In this document: in pieces, positions 36,112 to 46,000 of the stretch
Layout of the letters: every line of letters starts with the position of its first letter
Numbering within the stretch: position 1 is the stretch's first letter
Program-made: the position numbers and the translations under genes
From: a virus
DNA length: 64,000 nucleotides
IMG/VR virus record: IMGVR_UViG_3300022848_000777
Coordinates: 110,751-174,750 of that record
Reading direction: 5' to 3' (one strand)
The notes under the pieces: generated by a model
Seen by the model: only the letters and a program-made list of their open reading frames with translations
Database searches by the model: none
Told to the model about the DNA's origin: nothing

Positions 36112-36469
36112 GGATACAGAATTATTTAAAGGTAAATCATTTTCTGATTTAATGTCTCATATATATGACAATTCTAAAAAGAAAGATAGGCAGCTTAAAC
36201 TATTAATAGCAACGTTAGAACCATTAGTTAAAGATCTTAATGATGCGACAGTGGTGGTTCCACTTATAAAAGAATATATGGAAATCGCTGTAAAGAATGA
36301 TGAGCAGATTGTTAAGTTGGCAGCTATTGTGCAACGTATGTTAAAGGATTCTAGTTCTGGTAATGATGATTCATTTGGATTGTCAGATGAAGAAAAGAAA
36401 CAACTTCTGAGTAACGCAAGAGAAATTGATAATAAAATTGATTTACTTAAAAAGAGTGAGGGTGATTAA
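36104..36469 (+). CDS. Helical hypothetical protein, 121 aa
   Basis: An all-alpha protein, acidic C-terminus, starting 8 bases before the end of the sigma-like gene. Coupling with that gene hints that it could be a transcription partner (as gp33 is for gp55), but there is no sequence evidence. Confidence 0.55.
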   Translation: MDKDTELFKGKSFSDLMSHIYDNSKKKDRQLKLLIATLEPLVKDLNDATVVVPLIKEYMEIAVKNDEQIVKLAAIVQRMLKDSSSGNDDSFGLSDEEKKQLLSNAREIDNKIDLLKKSEGD

Positions 36470-37470
36470 TGTCTAATTTTTCATTAAATACTGGAATAGT
36501 TAAAAGTATAATTTTAAAAGATGATAATAGCAATTCGGTAAATTCTATTGGGGTTCATGTAGAGAATATCCCTAATAAATTAATCACAGCATACCCTTAT
36601 GATTCTAATATAAAAAAAGTACCTTTAATGGGTGAGGCTGTATTATTAGTAAAATCGCATGATGGTAGTTCAAAACCAACCAACAAAACTTCCAATACTA
36701 GATATTATTACTTAAACCCGATTTCATTACAAAACAGTATTCATAATAATGCGCTTCCTGGATCTAAAACAATCAAAGTTGTAGATCGAAATTTAGAATA
36801 CCAATCAACTCAAACTGGAAATCCAAATACATCAAGGTTAAAATCAAATAAATATAATTTAGGAAATGGTTTTGTGGAAGTGAGTGGGATAAACCAATTG
36901 CAACCATTTATAGGTGATGTTATTATAGAAGGTAGATTTGGACATTCCCTTCGATTTGGATACACACCAAAGAATAGTGATACTACTCTCAGACCTTCTT
37001 GGAAATCGGCTAAAGTTGAAGAACCAATAATCATATTATCAAATGGTAGAAAATCATCTAAAGGTTCTAATAAATATACCATAGAGGATGTAAATGATGA
37101 TTTATCATCAATCTGGCTAACATCTTCTCAAAATCTACCAATATCAACAGCTCAATCATTAGCATTGGGAGTGATACCGCAGAAAAGTTTTAATAAACCA
37201 ACTATACTTATCAACTCTGATAGGATAATTTTAAATTCTAAATCAGATTATATAATATTATCAGCTAAAAAATCAGTCAATATATCAACACCAAATTGGG
37301 CAGCTGATATGGATAAGATGTTCACTATATTAGAAAGTGTTATACAACAATTAGCAGATTTAGTATCAGCTAAAGCAACCTTTGCAACAGGCGCAGGCCC
37401 AACTGGTGTAGCAACTAATCTACCACAAGTTCAAAAATTGTTAGCGGATCTCAAATTAATGGCACAATAA
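36469..37470 (+). CDS. Baseplate spike/hub OB-fold protein candidate
   Basis: A 333-aa structural protein. The middle (GDVIIEGRFGHSLRFGYTP) looks like the OB/insertion region of gp5- or gpV-like spike proteins; the C-terminal part (SKSDYIILSAKKSVNIS) is beta-strand repeats followed by a helix and Gly/Ala stretch. It overlaps the previous stop by one base and starts the baseplate module. The assignment as hub or spike is probable but not certain. Confidence 0.62.
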   Translation: MSNFSLNTGIVKSIILKDDNSNSVNSIGVHVENIPNKLITAYPYDSNIKKVPLMGEAVLLVKSHDGSSKPTNKTSNTRYYYLNPISLQNSIHNNALPGSKTIKVVDRNLEYQSTQTGNPNTSRLKSNKYNLGNGFVEVSGINQLQPFIGDVIIEGRFGHSLRFGYTPKNSDTTLRPSWKSAKVEEPIIILSNGRKSSKGSNKYTIEDVNDDLSSIWLTSSQNLPISTAQSLALGVIPQKSFNKPTILINSDRIILNSKSDYIILSAKKSVNISTPNWAADMDKMFTILESVIQQLADLVSAKATFATGAGPTGVATNLPQVQKLLADLKLMAQ

Positions 37471-37472
37471 AT

Positions 37473-38042
37473 ATGCCAGCAAATTGGAGTACATTCGTAA
37501 ATACAGTAGCACCTTTTTTAGATAGTGCCGTTCCCAAAACCGAAAGAGACACTGCCCGTGTCATATCAAATTCTTATAAAGCATCAACATCAATGGTGTC
37601 TATTTCTAATATAATTGGATCAATTCCAATATTAACACCACCTACTATATTGATGGAAAATGCAATACTTGATGTATTTAATAAAACAAAACAATCAGGC
37701 CGTAAATCAATTCCACCGTATTATATTAAGTGGGCAAACGAACTATCATCGTATTGGTTACAAACTAAATGGAATCCACTTCCACCACCAATTGGATATG
37801 TGGGCCCGATTACAGGGGTAAATACTCAATTCGGTGGAATCGTAACAACTCTTAGTGTTAACCTGTTCAATGCATTTAATAACCCACCTTCACCCGTACC
37901 ATTGGGAAATATTATATGCGCAAAATTAGTCACTGCATTTCAAATACATCTACTAACTATTACAGGATTATACATTGGAACTATACCATCACCAAATGGC
38001 CCTATACCAGGCCCACCATTTCCTTGGATTGGTATAGTGTAA
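37473..38042 (+). CDS. Structural protein, 189 aa
   Basis: Pro- and Ile-rich protein (GSIPILTPPT, PLPPPIGYVGPITG, PNGPIPGPPFPW) with hydrophobic helices; composition suggests a structural protein that packs in the baseplate or tail tube. It starts 2 bases after the spike candidate. No family recognised. Confidence 0.55.
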   Translation: MPANWSTFVNTVAPFLDSAVPKTERDTARVISNSYKASTSMVSISNIIGSIPILTPPTILMENAILDVFNKTKQSGRKSIPPYYIKWANELSSYWLQTKWNPLPPPIGYVGPITGVNTQFGGIVTTLSVNLFNAFNNPPSPVPLGNIICAKLVTAFQIHLLTITGLYIGTIPSPNGPIPGPPFPWIGIV

Positions 38043-38079
38043 AACAAATGAATTATATATTTATATAAAAGAACGTATT

Positions 38080-38520
38080 ATGAAAGTATCGAAATTTAAG
38101 CAAATAATTGAAAACGCAGTAAAAAAGGCAGTGAAAGAGGAAATGAAATCTTTTTTAAATGAAATTGCCAAACCATCTGATGATGACATCATAGATGGTA
38201 TAACTGATCAATCGGGTAATCAATTAATTGAAAACGAAAATATAAAAGAACAGAAGTTTGCTGCAAACTCGACTTTAAATCGAATGCTAAACGAAACTTA
38301 TATTCAAAATGAATGGAAAGATGTAAATGGCGAAGGTGGTCTTACATCAAAAAATGCAATGTCTTTTGATAAGAATGGTGTAACACAATCAATACCAACT
38401 AACGACATAGATGGTCGGCCTGTGGATGTAGAATCTTTACCAGATGGTGTTAAAAATATGTTCACTAAGGATTATTCAAAAATATTGAAAAAATCTAAAG
38501 AAAGAAGTTTAAGTAAATAA
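38080..38520 (+). CDS. Hypothetical structural-module protein, 146 aa
   Basis: A charged protein with a basic N-terminal helix (KFKQIIENAVKKAVKEEMKSFLNEI), which resembles scaffold-like or prohead-core tails seen in cyanophage baseplate clusters. Precise role unknown. The gp25-like gene follows 10 bases later. Confidence 0.55.
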   Translation: MKVSKFKQIIENAVKKAVKEEMKSFLNEIAKPSDDDIIDGITDQSGNQLIENENIKEQKFAANSTLNRMLNETYIQNEWKDVNGEGGLTSKNAMSFDKNGVTQSIPTNDIDGRPVDVESLPDGVKNMFTKDYSKILKKSKERSLSK

Positions 38521-38530
38521 AGGATAACTA

Positions 38531-38968
38531 ATGGCTAGACGTAAGGAATATTTTTATGATCCTATTGATTTAAAGAAAGACACAGCAGTTGGTATTACTT
38601 TGCCATTTGGTAAAAAATCTGGACTTTTTAAACTAAGTTATACTACTGAGGAACAAGCTGTGTCAAATCTTAAAAACTTACTTCTTACCAAAAAAGGTGA
38701 GAGACCCTTTCAGCCTGAATTTGGTAGTAGGATTTATGAATTGTTATTTGAGCAATTAACACCAGATATTGAAAATGACTTAAATGAAAACATTAGAGAG
38801 GATATTGAATTTTGGCTACCATATATTATAGTAAGTGAATTACAAGCCACAATTATTGAAGATAAAAATTACGTTAAAGTAAAATTAAGATTTCGAGTTA
38901 CAGAACAGGGAGCTAATCAGCAGATAATTATATTAGTAGATTCATCTGGGTTTGTAAATATAGAGTAA
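38531..38968 (+). CDS. gp25-like baseplate wedge protein
   Basis: A 145-aa GPW/gp25 protein. LTKKGERPFQPEFGSRIYELLFE (split here as KGERPFQPEFG and SRIYELLFE) is the conserved core with the E-P-R type region. These proteins help nucleate sheath polymerisation in contractile tails. It is directly followed by the gp6-like wedge protein, as in T4-related phages. Confidence 0.9.
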   Translation: MARRKEYFYDPIDLKKDTAVGITLPFGKKSGLFKLSYTTEEQAVSNLKNLLLTKKGERPFQPEFGSRIYELLFEQLTPDIENDLNENIREDIEFWLPYIIVSELQATIIEDKNYVKVKLRFRVTEQGANQQIIILVDSSGFVNIE

Positions 38969-38980
38969 TGGAGATTATAA

Positions 38981-40912
38981 ATGGTAAATGATAATAAATT
39001 AGTAAATAAAGATGTACGGTTAATAGGTAGAGATTTCGGTCAATTTAGAAAATTGCTAATCGAGTTTTCTAAAAACTATTTTCCAAATACGTATAATGAT
39101 TTTAATGAATCATCCCCTGGTATGATGTTTATTGAAATGGCATCGTACATCGGTGATGTCCTATCATTTTATACAGATACGCAGTTAAGAGAATCGTTAA
39201 TTACCAATGCGGAAGAACGATCAAATGTATTTAATTTAGCCTCTGCATATGGGTATAAACCCAAAAATGTGGTACAATCTACAGTTGAATTAGAAATATA
39301 TCAATTAGTTCCTGCAATCGGAACTGGGGATGATGTTAAGCCTGATTTTAGATACGCACTAACAGTTAACCCTAAAATGGCAGTGGGGTCTACTCAATTT
39401 AGGAATACTGAATTTAGAACTATAAAATCAGTCGATTTCTCAAAATCATCCTCATTTGACCCTACTGAGATATCAGTTTATCAAATAGATGATTCGACAA
39501 ATGAACCAATATATTATTTACTTAAAAAGAAAGTAAATGCTGTCAGTGGTCGTGAAGTTGAATTACAATACACATTCGATAATCCACGAATATATGATAA
39601 GATTCGTATCAATGAAGAGAATATTATAGGTATAAAATCCATCATCGATTCAGATGGTGATAGTTGGACTGAGGTTCCATACTTAGCACAAGATACTGTA
39701 TTTGAGCAAGTAACTAATGATGATGAAAATTCTACAAACTTACATCAGTATAATGATCAGACTCCATATTTATTGAGGTTAAACCGAGTTCCAAAACGAT
39801 TTATTACAAGGTTTGATGATTCTGATGAATTAGTCATACAATTTGGAGCGGGTGTATCAGCAAATGCCGATGAAGAAATTCTACCAAATCCTGACAATGT
39901 TGGGTCGGCTCTATATAATGCCACATCAAATATAGACCAAGGCATAGATCCATCTAACTTCTTATATACAAAAACGTATGGAGCAGCACCATCAAACACC
40001 ACATTAACAGTGACATATCTAATAGGTAATGGGGTTCAGGACAATGTACCTCAGAAAGATTTAACTACTATTATAGGTAGAACGTTTGGAAATGATAATA
40101 CTTCTCAGTTAGATTCTAACCTATTAAGGTTTTCTCAAAAATCATTAGCAGTATCAAATCCTAAACCAGCACGTGGTGCTAGGAGTGAGGAAACTCTTGA
40201 TGAGATAAGAAATAATGCTATGGCATATTTCGGAGCACAGAATAGAAGTGTTACTAAAGAAGATTATGTTATGAGGTGTTATTCACTACCACCCCAATTT
40301 GGTTCAATTTCTAAAGCACATCTGATTCAAGATTATAAACTACGTACTGATTTAAGTAATAGTTCGATTGGTGATGAAATATTAAACCCATTAGCACTTA
40401 ATCTATATACATTGGGATTTGATAGTAACAAAAAGTTAACTCAATTAAATTTAGCGACTAAAACTAATTTAAAAAATTACATATCACACTATAGATTATT
40501 AACTGATGCGGTTAATATTAAAGATGCCTACATAGTTAACATAGCAATTGATTTTGAGATAATAGTGTTACCTAATCATAATTCAAATGAAGTTTTATTG
40601 AAATGTATTGATAAATTAAAAAAATACTTTAATATTGATAATTGGTCTGTAGGTCAGCCTATTAATATATCTAAATTATATGTTTTGTTGGATGGTGTTT
40701 CTGGTGTACAAACTGTAGTTAGACCTAATAACAACGAACAGGGTGGTTTACGTATTACTAATAAGTATAATGGTAATTATTCACCCAATAAATATAGTAT
40801 ATCCAATGCTACTAAGAATGGGATAGTATATCCACCAAAAGATCCATCAATATTTGAAATTAAATTCCCAGATACCGACATTAGAGGAAGAGTGGTATCT
40901 TTATCATTTTAA
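38981..40912 (+). CDS. gp6-like baseplate wedge protein
   Basis: A 643-aa protein. The N-terminal SSPGMMFIEMASYIGDVLSF and TNAEERSNVFNLASAYGYKP are characteristic of gp6/baseplate-J wedge proteins; the middle and C-terminal parts are the usual beta-rich and conserved regions (ETLDEIRNNAMAYFGAQNR, VTKEDY). It forms the baseplate wedge with the gp25 protein and lets the plate open on contact. Confidence 0.88.
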   Translation: MVNDNKLVNKDVRLIGRDFGQFRKLLIEFSKNYFPNTYNDFNESSPGMMFIEMASYIGDVLSFYTDTQLRESLITNAEERSNVFNLASAYGYKPKNVVQSTVELEIYQLVPAIGTGDDVKPDFRYALTVNPKMAVGSTQFRNTEFRTIKSVDFSKSSSFDPTEISVYQIDDSTNEPIYYLLKKKVNAVSGREVELQYTFDNPRIYDKIRINEENIIGIKSIIDSDGDSWTEVPYLAQDTVFEQVTNDDENSTNLHQYNDQTPYLLRLNRVPKRFITRFDDSDELVIQFGAGVSANADEEILPNPDNVGSALYNATSNIDQGIDPSNFLYTKTYGAAPSNTTLTVTYLIGNGVQDNVPQKDLTTIIGRTFGNDNTSQLDSNLLRFSQKSLAVSNPKPARGARSEETLDEIRNNAMAYFGAQNRSVTKEDYVMRCYSLPPQFGSISKAHLIQDYKLRTDLSNSSIGDEILNPLALNLYTLGFDSNKKLTQLNLATKTNLKNYISHYRLLTDAVNIKDAYIVNIAIDFEIIVLPNHNSNEVLLKCIDKLKKYFNIDNWSVGQPINISKLYVLLDGVSGVQTVVRPNNNEQGGLRITNKYNGNYSPNKYSISNATKNGIVYPPKDPSIFEIKFPDTDIRGRVVSLSF

Positions 40913-40922
40913 AGGTTAAACT

Positions 40923-42026
40923 ATGATTTACAGAACATATGCACAAAAAGATTCTACAATCTACGAACAATCAGAACGTATGGATCAAAACACTGGTAAT
41001 GATGAAATTTTAGAAGTAACTAAGTTCTTCGAATCTGAAATAGATTCAAATAACTTCATTGGTAATAGTCGAATTTTGATTAAATTCAACTTAACTGATA
41101 TGTCATCATCTTTATCTAATAATGAAATATCTGGAAGTTCTATAAAGTATTATTTAAATTTAACATCAACTGAGCAAAGTGAAGTTCAATCTGAATATCA
41201 ATTAGATATATTCCCTTTAGTTGAAAGTTGGGATAATGGTATTGGTCAATTCCACTATACACCGCAAGTCACAAATGGTGTGTCTTGGCGATATCGAAAT
41301 GATTCTACATTATGGGATACTGGAAGTACATTATTAGATACCACATCATCTTATTACAAATCAAATGGTGGTGGTGTTTGGTACACATCTTCAACGGTAA
41401 ATACTACATCATCGCAGACATTTAATAGTTATACTAATAATTTAAGAGTTGATGTTACTGATTATGTAAATGATTGGATTAGTGGTGTTAGGGATAATAA
41501 TGGATTTATTATTAAACGGCCTAATATATCTGAGACTGGTTCACTTAGATTTGGATCATCAAAATTCTTTTCAAATGAAACCCATACAATATATGTACCG
41601 ACTTTAGAAATAAATTGGGACAATACTATATTCGATACAGGCTCGTTAAATGAAGTGAATGATGTTGATCTAATACTATACCCCAAAAACTTAAATAGGT
41701 ATTATAAAGAGGGATCTAAGGCAAGAATACGAGTAGTTGGGAGAGAACGATTTAGAGAAAGAACGTTTGCTACCTCATCATTATACAATACTTTAAAGTA
41801 TTTACCTGAAAGTACATACTATCAATTACGGGATGTTGAAACAAATCTAGCAATAATTCCATTCGATGATATTTATACTAAAGTGGGATGTGATTCAGAT
41901 GGTAATTATTTCGACTTTTGGTTTAATACATTACAATCGGAAAGATTTTATCAGTTTGAATTTAAAGTAGTTCGTGGTAGTAAGGAAGAATATTTTGATG
42001 GGTACGTTTTTAAAGTAATACGATAG
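40923..42026 (+). CDS. DNRLRE-domain tail/baseplate protein
   Basis: A 367-aa protein; residues 1-235 follow the DNRLRE pattern (YAQKDSTIYEQS, SRILIKFNLTDM, LRVDVTDYVNDWISG, NGFIIKRP), a beta-sandwich domain associated with carbohydrate binding. The C-terminal 120 residues are a separate beta module. It probably belongs to the peripheral baseplate; host-glycan binding is inference. Confidence 0.7.
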   Translation: MIYRTYAQKDSTIYEQSERMDQNTGNDEILEVTKFFESEIDSNNFIGNSRILIKFNLTDMSSSLSNNEISGSSIKYYLNLTSTEQSEVQSEYQLDIFPLVESWDNGIGQFHYTPQVTNGVSWRYRNDSTLWDTGSTLLDTTSSYYKSNGGGVWYTSSTVNTTSSQTFNSYTNNLRVDVTDYVNDWISGVRDNNGFIIKRPNISETGSLRFGSSKFFSNETHTIYVPTLEINWDNTIFDTGSLNEVNDVDLILYPKNLNRYYKEGSKARIRVVGRERFRERTFATSSLYNTLKYLPESTYYQLRDVETNLAIIPFDDIYTKVGCDSDGNYFDFWFNTLQSERFYQFEFKVVRGSKEEYFDGYVFKVIR

Positions 42027-43022
42027 ATGGCAGATACAGTAAGAAGAAATTCATTTAACCAAATAATATCATATACTAAATTGGATGGTGATATATCACC
42101 ATACCCAAAAATGGAATTACCTGCTCAAAAATCAACGTATAGTGTAGATTCGTTTAATAAATTTATAGATACGGATATTGATGAAATGTTAATTCCAGTT
42201 GAGGAATCTAATTTAACAGTAATAAATTTAAATATAATATCCATCTCTAACTTAGTTGATACTGATGAAACTTTAGTAAATGATTTCAATTGGAGTGGGG
42301 AGATCGTTCAGCTCGGATTTTCTTATGATGTAGGTAGTCCATCTTATTATTATATAGAAAATGAAATTTACCATAAATTACCATCAAGTCTCATAATAAA
42401 CCTTGTCGCTGAAAAGTTAGGTAAACCATTTTTCTTCAAAGTTGGAGAGGATTATGAATATAGTGATGATCCTGATAATCAATATCGATATTTAGATTAT
42501 GGTCAGAATCAATATATCATATATGATGATATTGGTAGATCTCCAAATAGGATGTACGAACGAAAAAGTTCTGGATATTTAGATAGTTTTCGACGTGGGT
42601 TAGATGTCATTCTAACTGATATAATAGTTGGTAATAATAAGGTAATGGATCTTGATTTTATTTACGATGATAGTATTATAGTAGATTTTCAAGGTGAATC
42701 TGCTGAGTATTTTTATGGTATAGAGTTTGGAAACGATGTCTCTACCCGTGTTGAGTTTAAAAAGAGAATTGACAATAAGTTAAGGCAAACTATATTGAGA
42801 CCTGAATCTGATTTAAATTATAAATTTACAAGATTAGTTGAAAATATGAACCCTAATATTGAGTTTTCATTACAATTATTATATCAAAATGGTGAAACTA
42901 CTAACTTACCTTTAGATGAATTTGATAGTTCGGCATCAATTGGTACGGTTGCGTTAGGTGCTATTAATGGTAATCTAATAACGGATACATTAAAACAAAT
43001 TAAAATCATAGTGAGTATATAA
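42027..43022 (+). CDS. Structural protein, 331 aa
   Basis: A mostly beta-predicted protein with no known motif. It starts 1 base after the DNRLRE protein and overlaps the start of the next gene (TAATG), so it is in the middle of the baseplate operon. Likely a peripheral wedge protein. Confidence 0.6.
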   Translation: MADTVRRNSFNQIISYTKLDGDISPYPKMELPAQKSTYSVDSFNKFIDTDIDEMLIPVEESNLTVINLNIISISNLVDTDETLVNDFNWSGEIVQLGFSYDVGSPSYYYIENEIYHKLPSSLIINLVAEKLGKPFFFKVGEDYEYSDDPDNQYRYLDYGQNQYIIYDDIGRSPNRMYERKSSGYLDSFRRGLDVILTDIIVGNNKVMDLDFIYDDSIIVDFQGESAEYFYGIEFGNDVSTRVEFKKRIDNKLRQTILRPESDLNYKFTRLVENMNPNIEFSLQLLYQNGETTNLPLDEFDSSASIGTVALGAINGNLITDTLKQIKIIVSI

Positions 43023-46000
43023 TGGCAATTAATAGGTTTAGTAATAAAAATATACTGATTGATTCTAAACAACCAATAGATCATGCTCAAATTTATGATG
43101 ATTCTATTTTAAATAAATTAGATATTAGTAATGTATCATTGACTGATTCGCACTTTCCACCTCAATCAAAAATTGAGTATCACATATATTCTGAAAATAA
43201 CCATTTGGGTGGTTCTGAATATCCAATAAATACTAATATTAATGATGGTGCTGAGTTTGATTATACAATTGATATCAACCCAGAAAATGATGTAAGATCG
43301 AATGGTGTTGGTAATGGTAATTATACTTTAGTATATAATTTCTTAAATACTATGATTTCCGATATGGATATGGATAGTATTTCAGCAGATGGAACTGAGA
43401 TTCAATTATCAATATCAAATCCAATCGATTCATCTAAGTTAAAATCAATTTATGATTTTTTAAATAAACCAACTGATTTTAAACATGAATTTGCATTAAA
43501 TTTTGGCAACAACGAAATAGAACCAATTGTTGGTATTTATTTTGATAACAACAAACGTGTTGGTGAGAGTGTAAGGGATATACAATTCCCTAGAACGCGT
43601 TTTAATCAAAAGGATACTAGATTTTATCCAACTGATTCTGGTGATTGGGTAGAGGTTATTTTACCTATTCAAAAATCCGAAAGCGAATCTGAACAATCGT
43701 TATCAGAGACAGAACTACCTATTGAATTTATAACAACTGGAAGAACTGCGAGATTTGAATTAATTGTTAATGAAAATAATAATATAATCTTTCAACAGGA
43801 ACTAGATGGTAATTTTAATCCTATATTTTATACAGATGATGCAGATGTTGAGGATAGAGTATCTTCAATTAGTGCAAATTTAAACTTAACAGATGATCTA
43901 AAGGGGCAACCTACTTATGCTACAGTTAGATATTTCGATAATTCATTATTAAATCTAAATGGATTAACTAATATAATAGTTAAATTATACAGAGGAATTT
44001 CATCTGGATTAGAAAATGAACAACCATCTATTGATTTAGTACTAAGAGATTCTTATATAGACCGTGTTTTGGTTTACCCTACAACAACTGTAGAAAAACA
44101 AACAGATTTTTCTGCACCCGATTTCGCAATTGATTCGGGGAATTATGGAAAATCACAAGGAACTTCATTAAAAAGTTGGAATGATTTATTAGATACTAAC
44201 CAAATAACATCTAATCAAATAGTTAATAATAACTTTTCTAGCTCATTTGGTAATACAAAATTAAACATCGATTATACTGATTTTAAAAACTTTGTAAAAT
44301 ACTCATCAGCAGTAGAGCGTGTTCATAACTTTAAATATAAATTACAATTAATTGAAAACTACGATCTTAGAATATCAACATTGGAATCTATATCGGGCTC
44401 AAATGCGATAACCAATATATCACAATCTATGAATAGGCGTGATATTCTGATCGGTGATTTAGATGGTTGGGAAAATTGGATGTATTATGAATCGACTGGA
44501 TCATTATATACACATTATAGTTCATCTGCATTTACATTTGAACCGTGGCCTAAAAAATCATCATCACCTACATCATTTCCACTAAAGTTGTATACAACAA
44601 CATCTTCAATAGCTGAAACTTATTTTAATGGGTTGTTATCCACTGCTAGTTACTATGATTCTACAAATGATTCAATGTTAACAAAAGTTACACCATCATC
44701 TATTGCAGAGGATGATTTAAATCAAGATTACTTACTTTTCTTAAATATGATTGGTCAGTATTTTGATGTTGTTTGGAATTATGTTAACTCATTAACTAAT
44801 ATAAATTCAAGAGAAGAACATCCACTTGATGGTATGTCTGATGAATTACTTTATAATGTTGCATCATCAATGGGGTGGCAGTTAACACACTCAAAGCAGA
44901 GAAGTGAACTTTGGAGATATTTCATAGGAACTGATAAATCAGGAAATCCCATGCAGAGTGGATCGTTGGCATCTAAATCTGAAAAGCAGATGAATAGTGA
45001 GGTGTGGCGACGAATTGTTAATAACATACCACATTTACTTAAAACAAAAGGTACCCGTAGAAGTGTAAAAGCACTTATGTCAATGTATGGTATACCACAA
45101 TCATTCTTATCAATTAGAGAATATGGTGGGCCTGTAATTGATGAATCTGAAACTCAATTATATTGGGAGCATGATAAATTTGTGTATCATCTTAATTTTG
45201 ATGGTGATAATTATTTAAAGACTGTTTGGGACAAGACTTCAACTTTTAATGGATCTGATTATAGTTTTAATGAATATAAAATTCCAGATGCTATTGAATT
45301 ACAATTTCAACAAAATACAAAAGATACTGTAAGTTTAATAAGTAAGGGATCTGATTTCGCAATTATACTTGAAGAAACTGGATCATCAACTAATCGTGGT
45401 AATATTCACTTTCATTTAAGTGGTTCATCGGGATATAAATCATCATCTATTATAGATGTTCCTTTGTTTGATAGTAAAATGTCAACTATAGTAATACAAA
45501 GAAATGTTAGTACATCCTCAATAACCACAGATAATTCATACAGCCTTATATACAAACGTGGATTTAGAGATCAATTAACTGTAAGTACTTCATCTAAGTT
45601 AATAATAGATGGTTCGACTGAATCATCTTATAATGCGGCTTGGACATCTAGTGGTGATTTAATTATTGGTAGTGGTAGTTTACCCACCGATGGTACTACA
45701 CCATCATTATGGGATAATGTCGGTTCACTATCAGGTAAGATTCAAGAATTAAGAATTTGGGAAAATGCACTTATAGATTCAGTTATTACAGATCATACAT
45801 TGGCAAGAAATATGTATAATGGTAATACACATACTTCATCATATTTTGATTTGAAGATGCGATTTATACCAGATTCTCAATTAAAATCTATAGTGGGTAC
45901 AACTGGTGTGGTATCACGGCACCCTAATCAGCAAATCTCAACTACTGAAAATGGTAGTATTATATCAGCATCATTATATAACTTTGAATCTGATGATTTA

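Noticed and set aside
37473-38042. PAAR spike-tip protein
   Set aside because: Pro-rich sequence was suggestive, but the PAAR repeat pattern with metal ligands is absent.
38531-38968. Lysozyme activity for the gp25-like protein
   Set aside because: GPW/gp25 proteins were once called lysozymes, but the family is structural and no catalytic residues are evident here.
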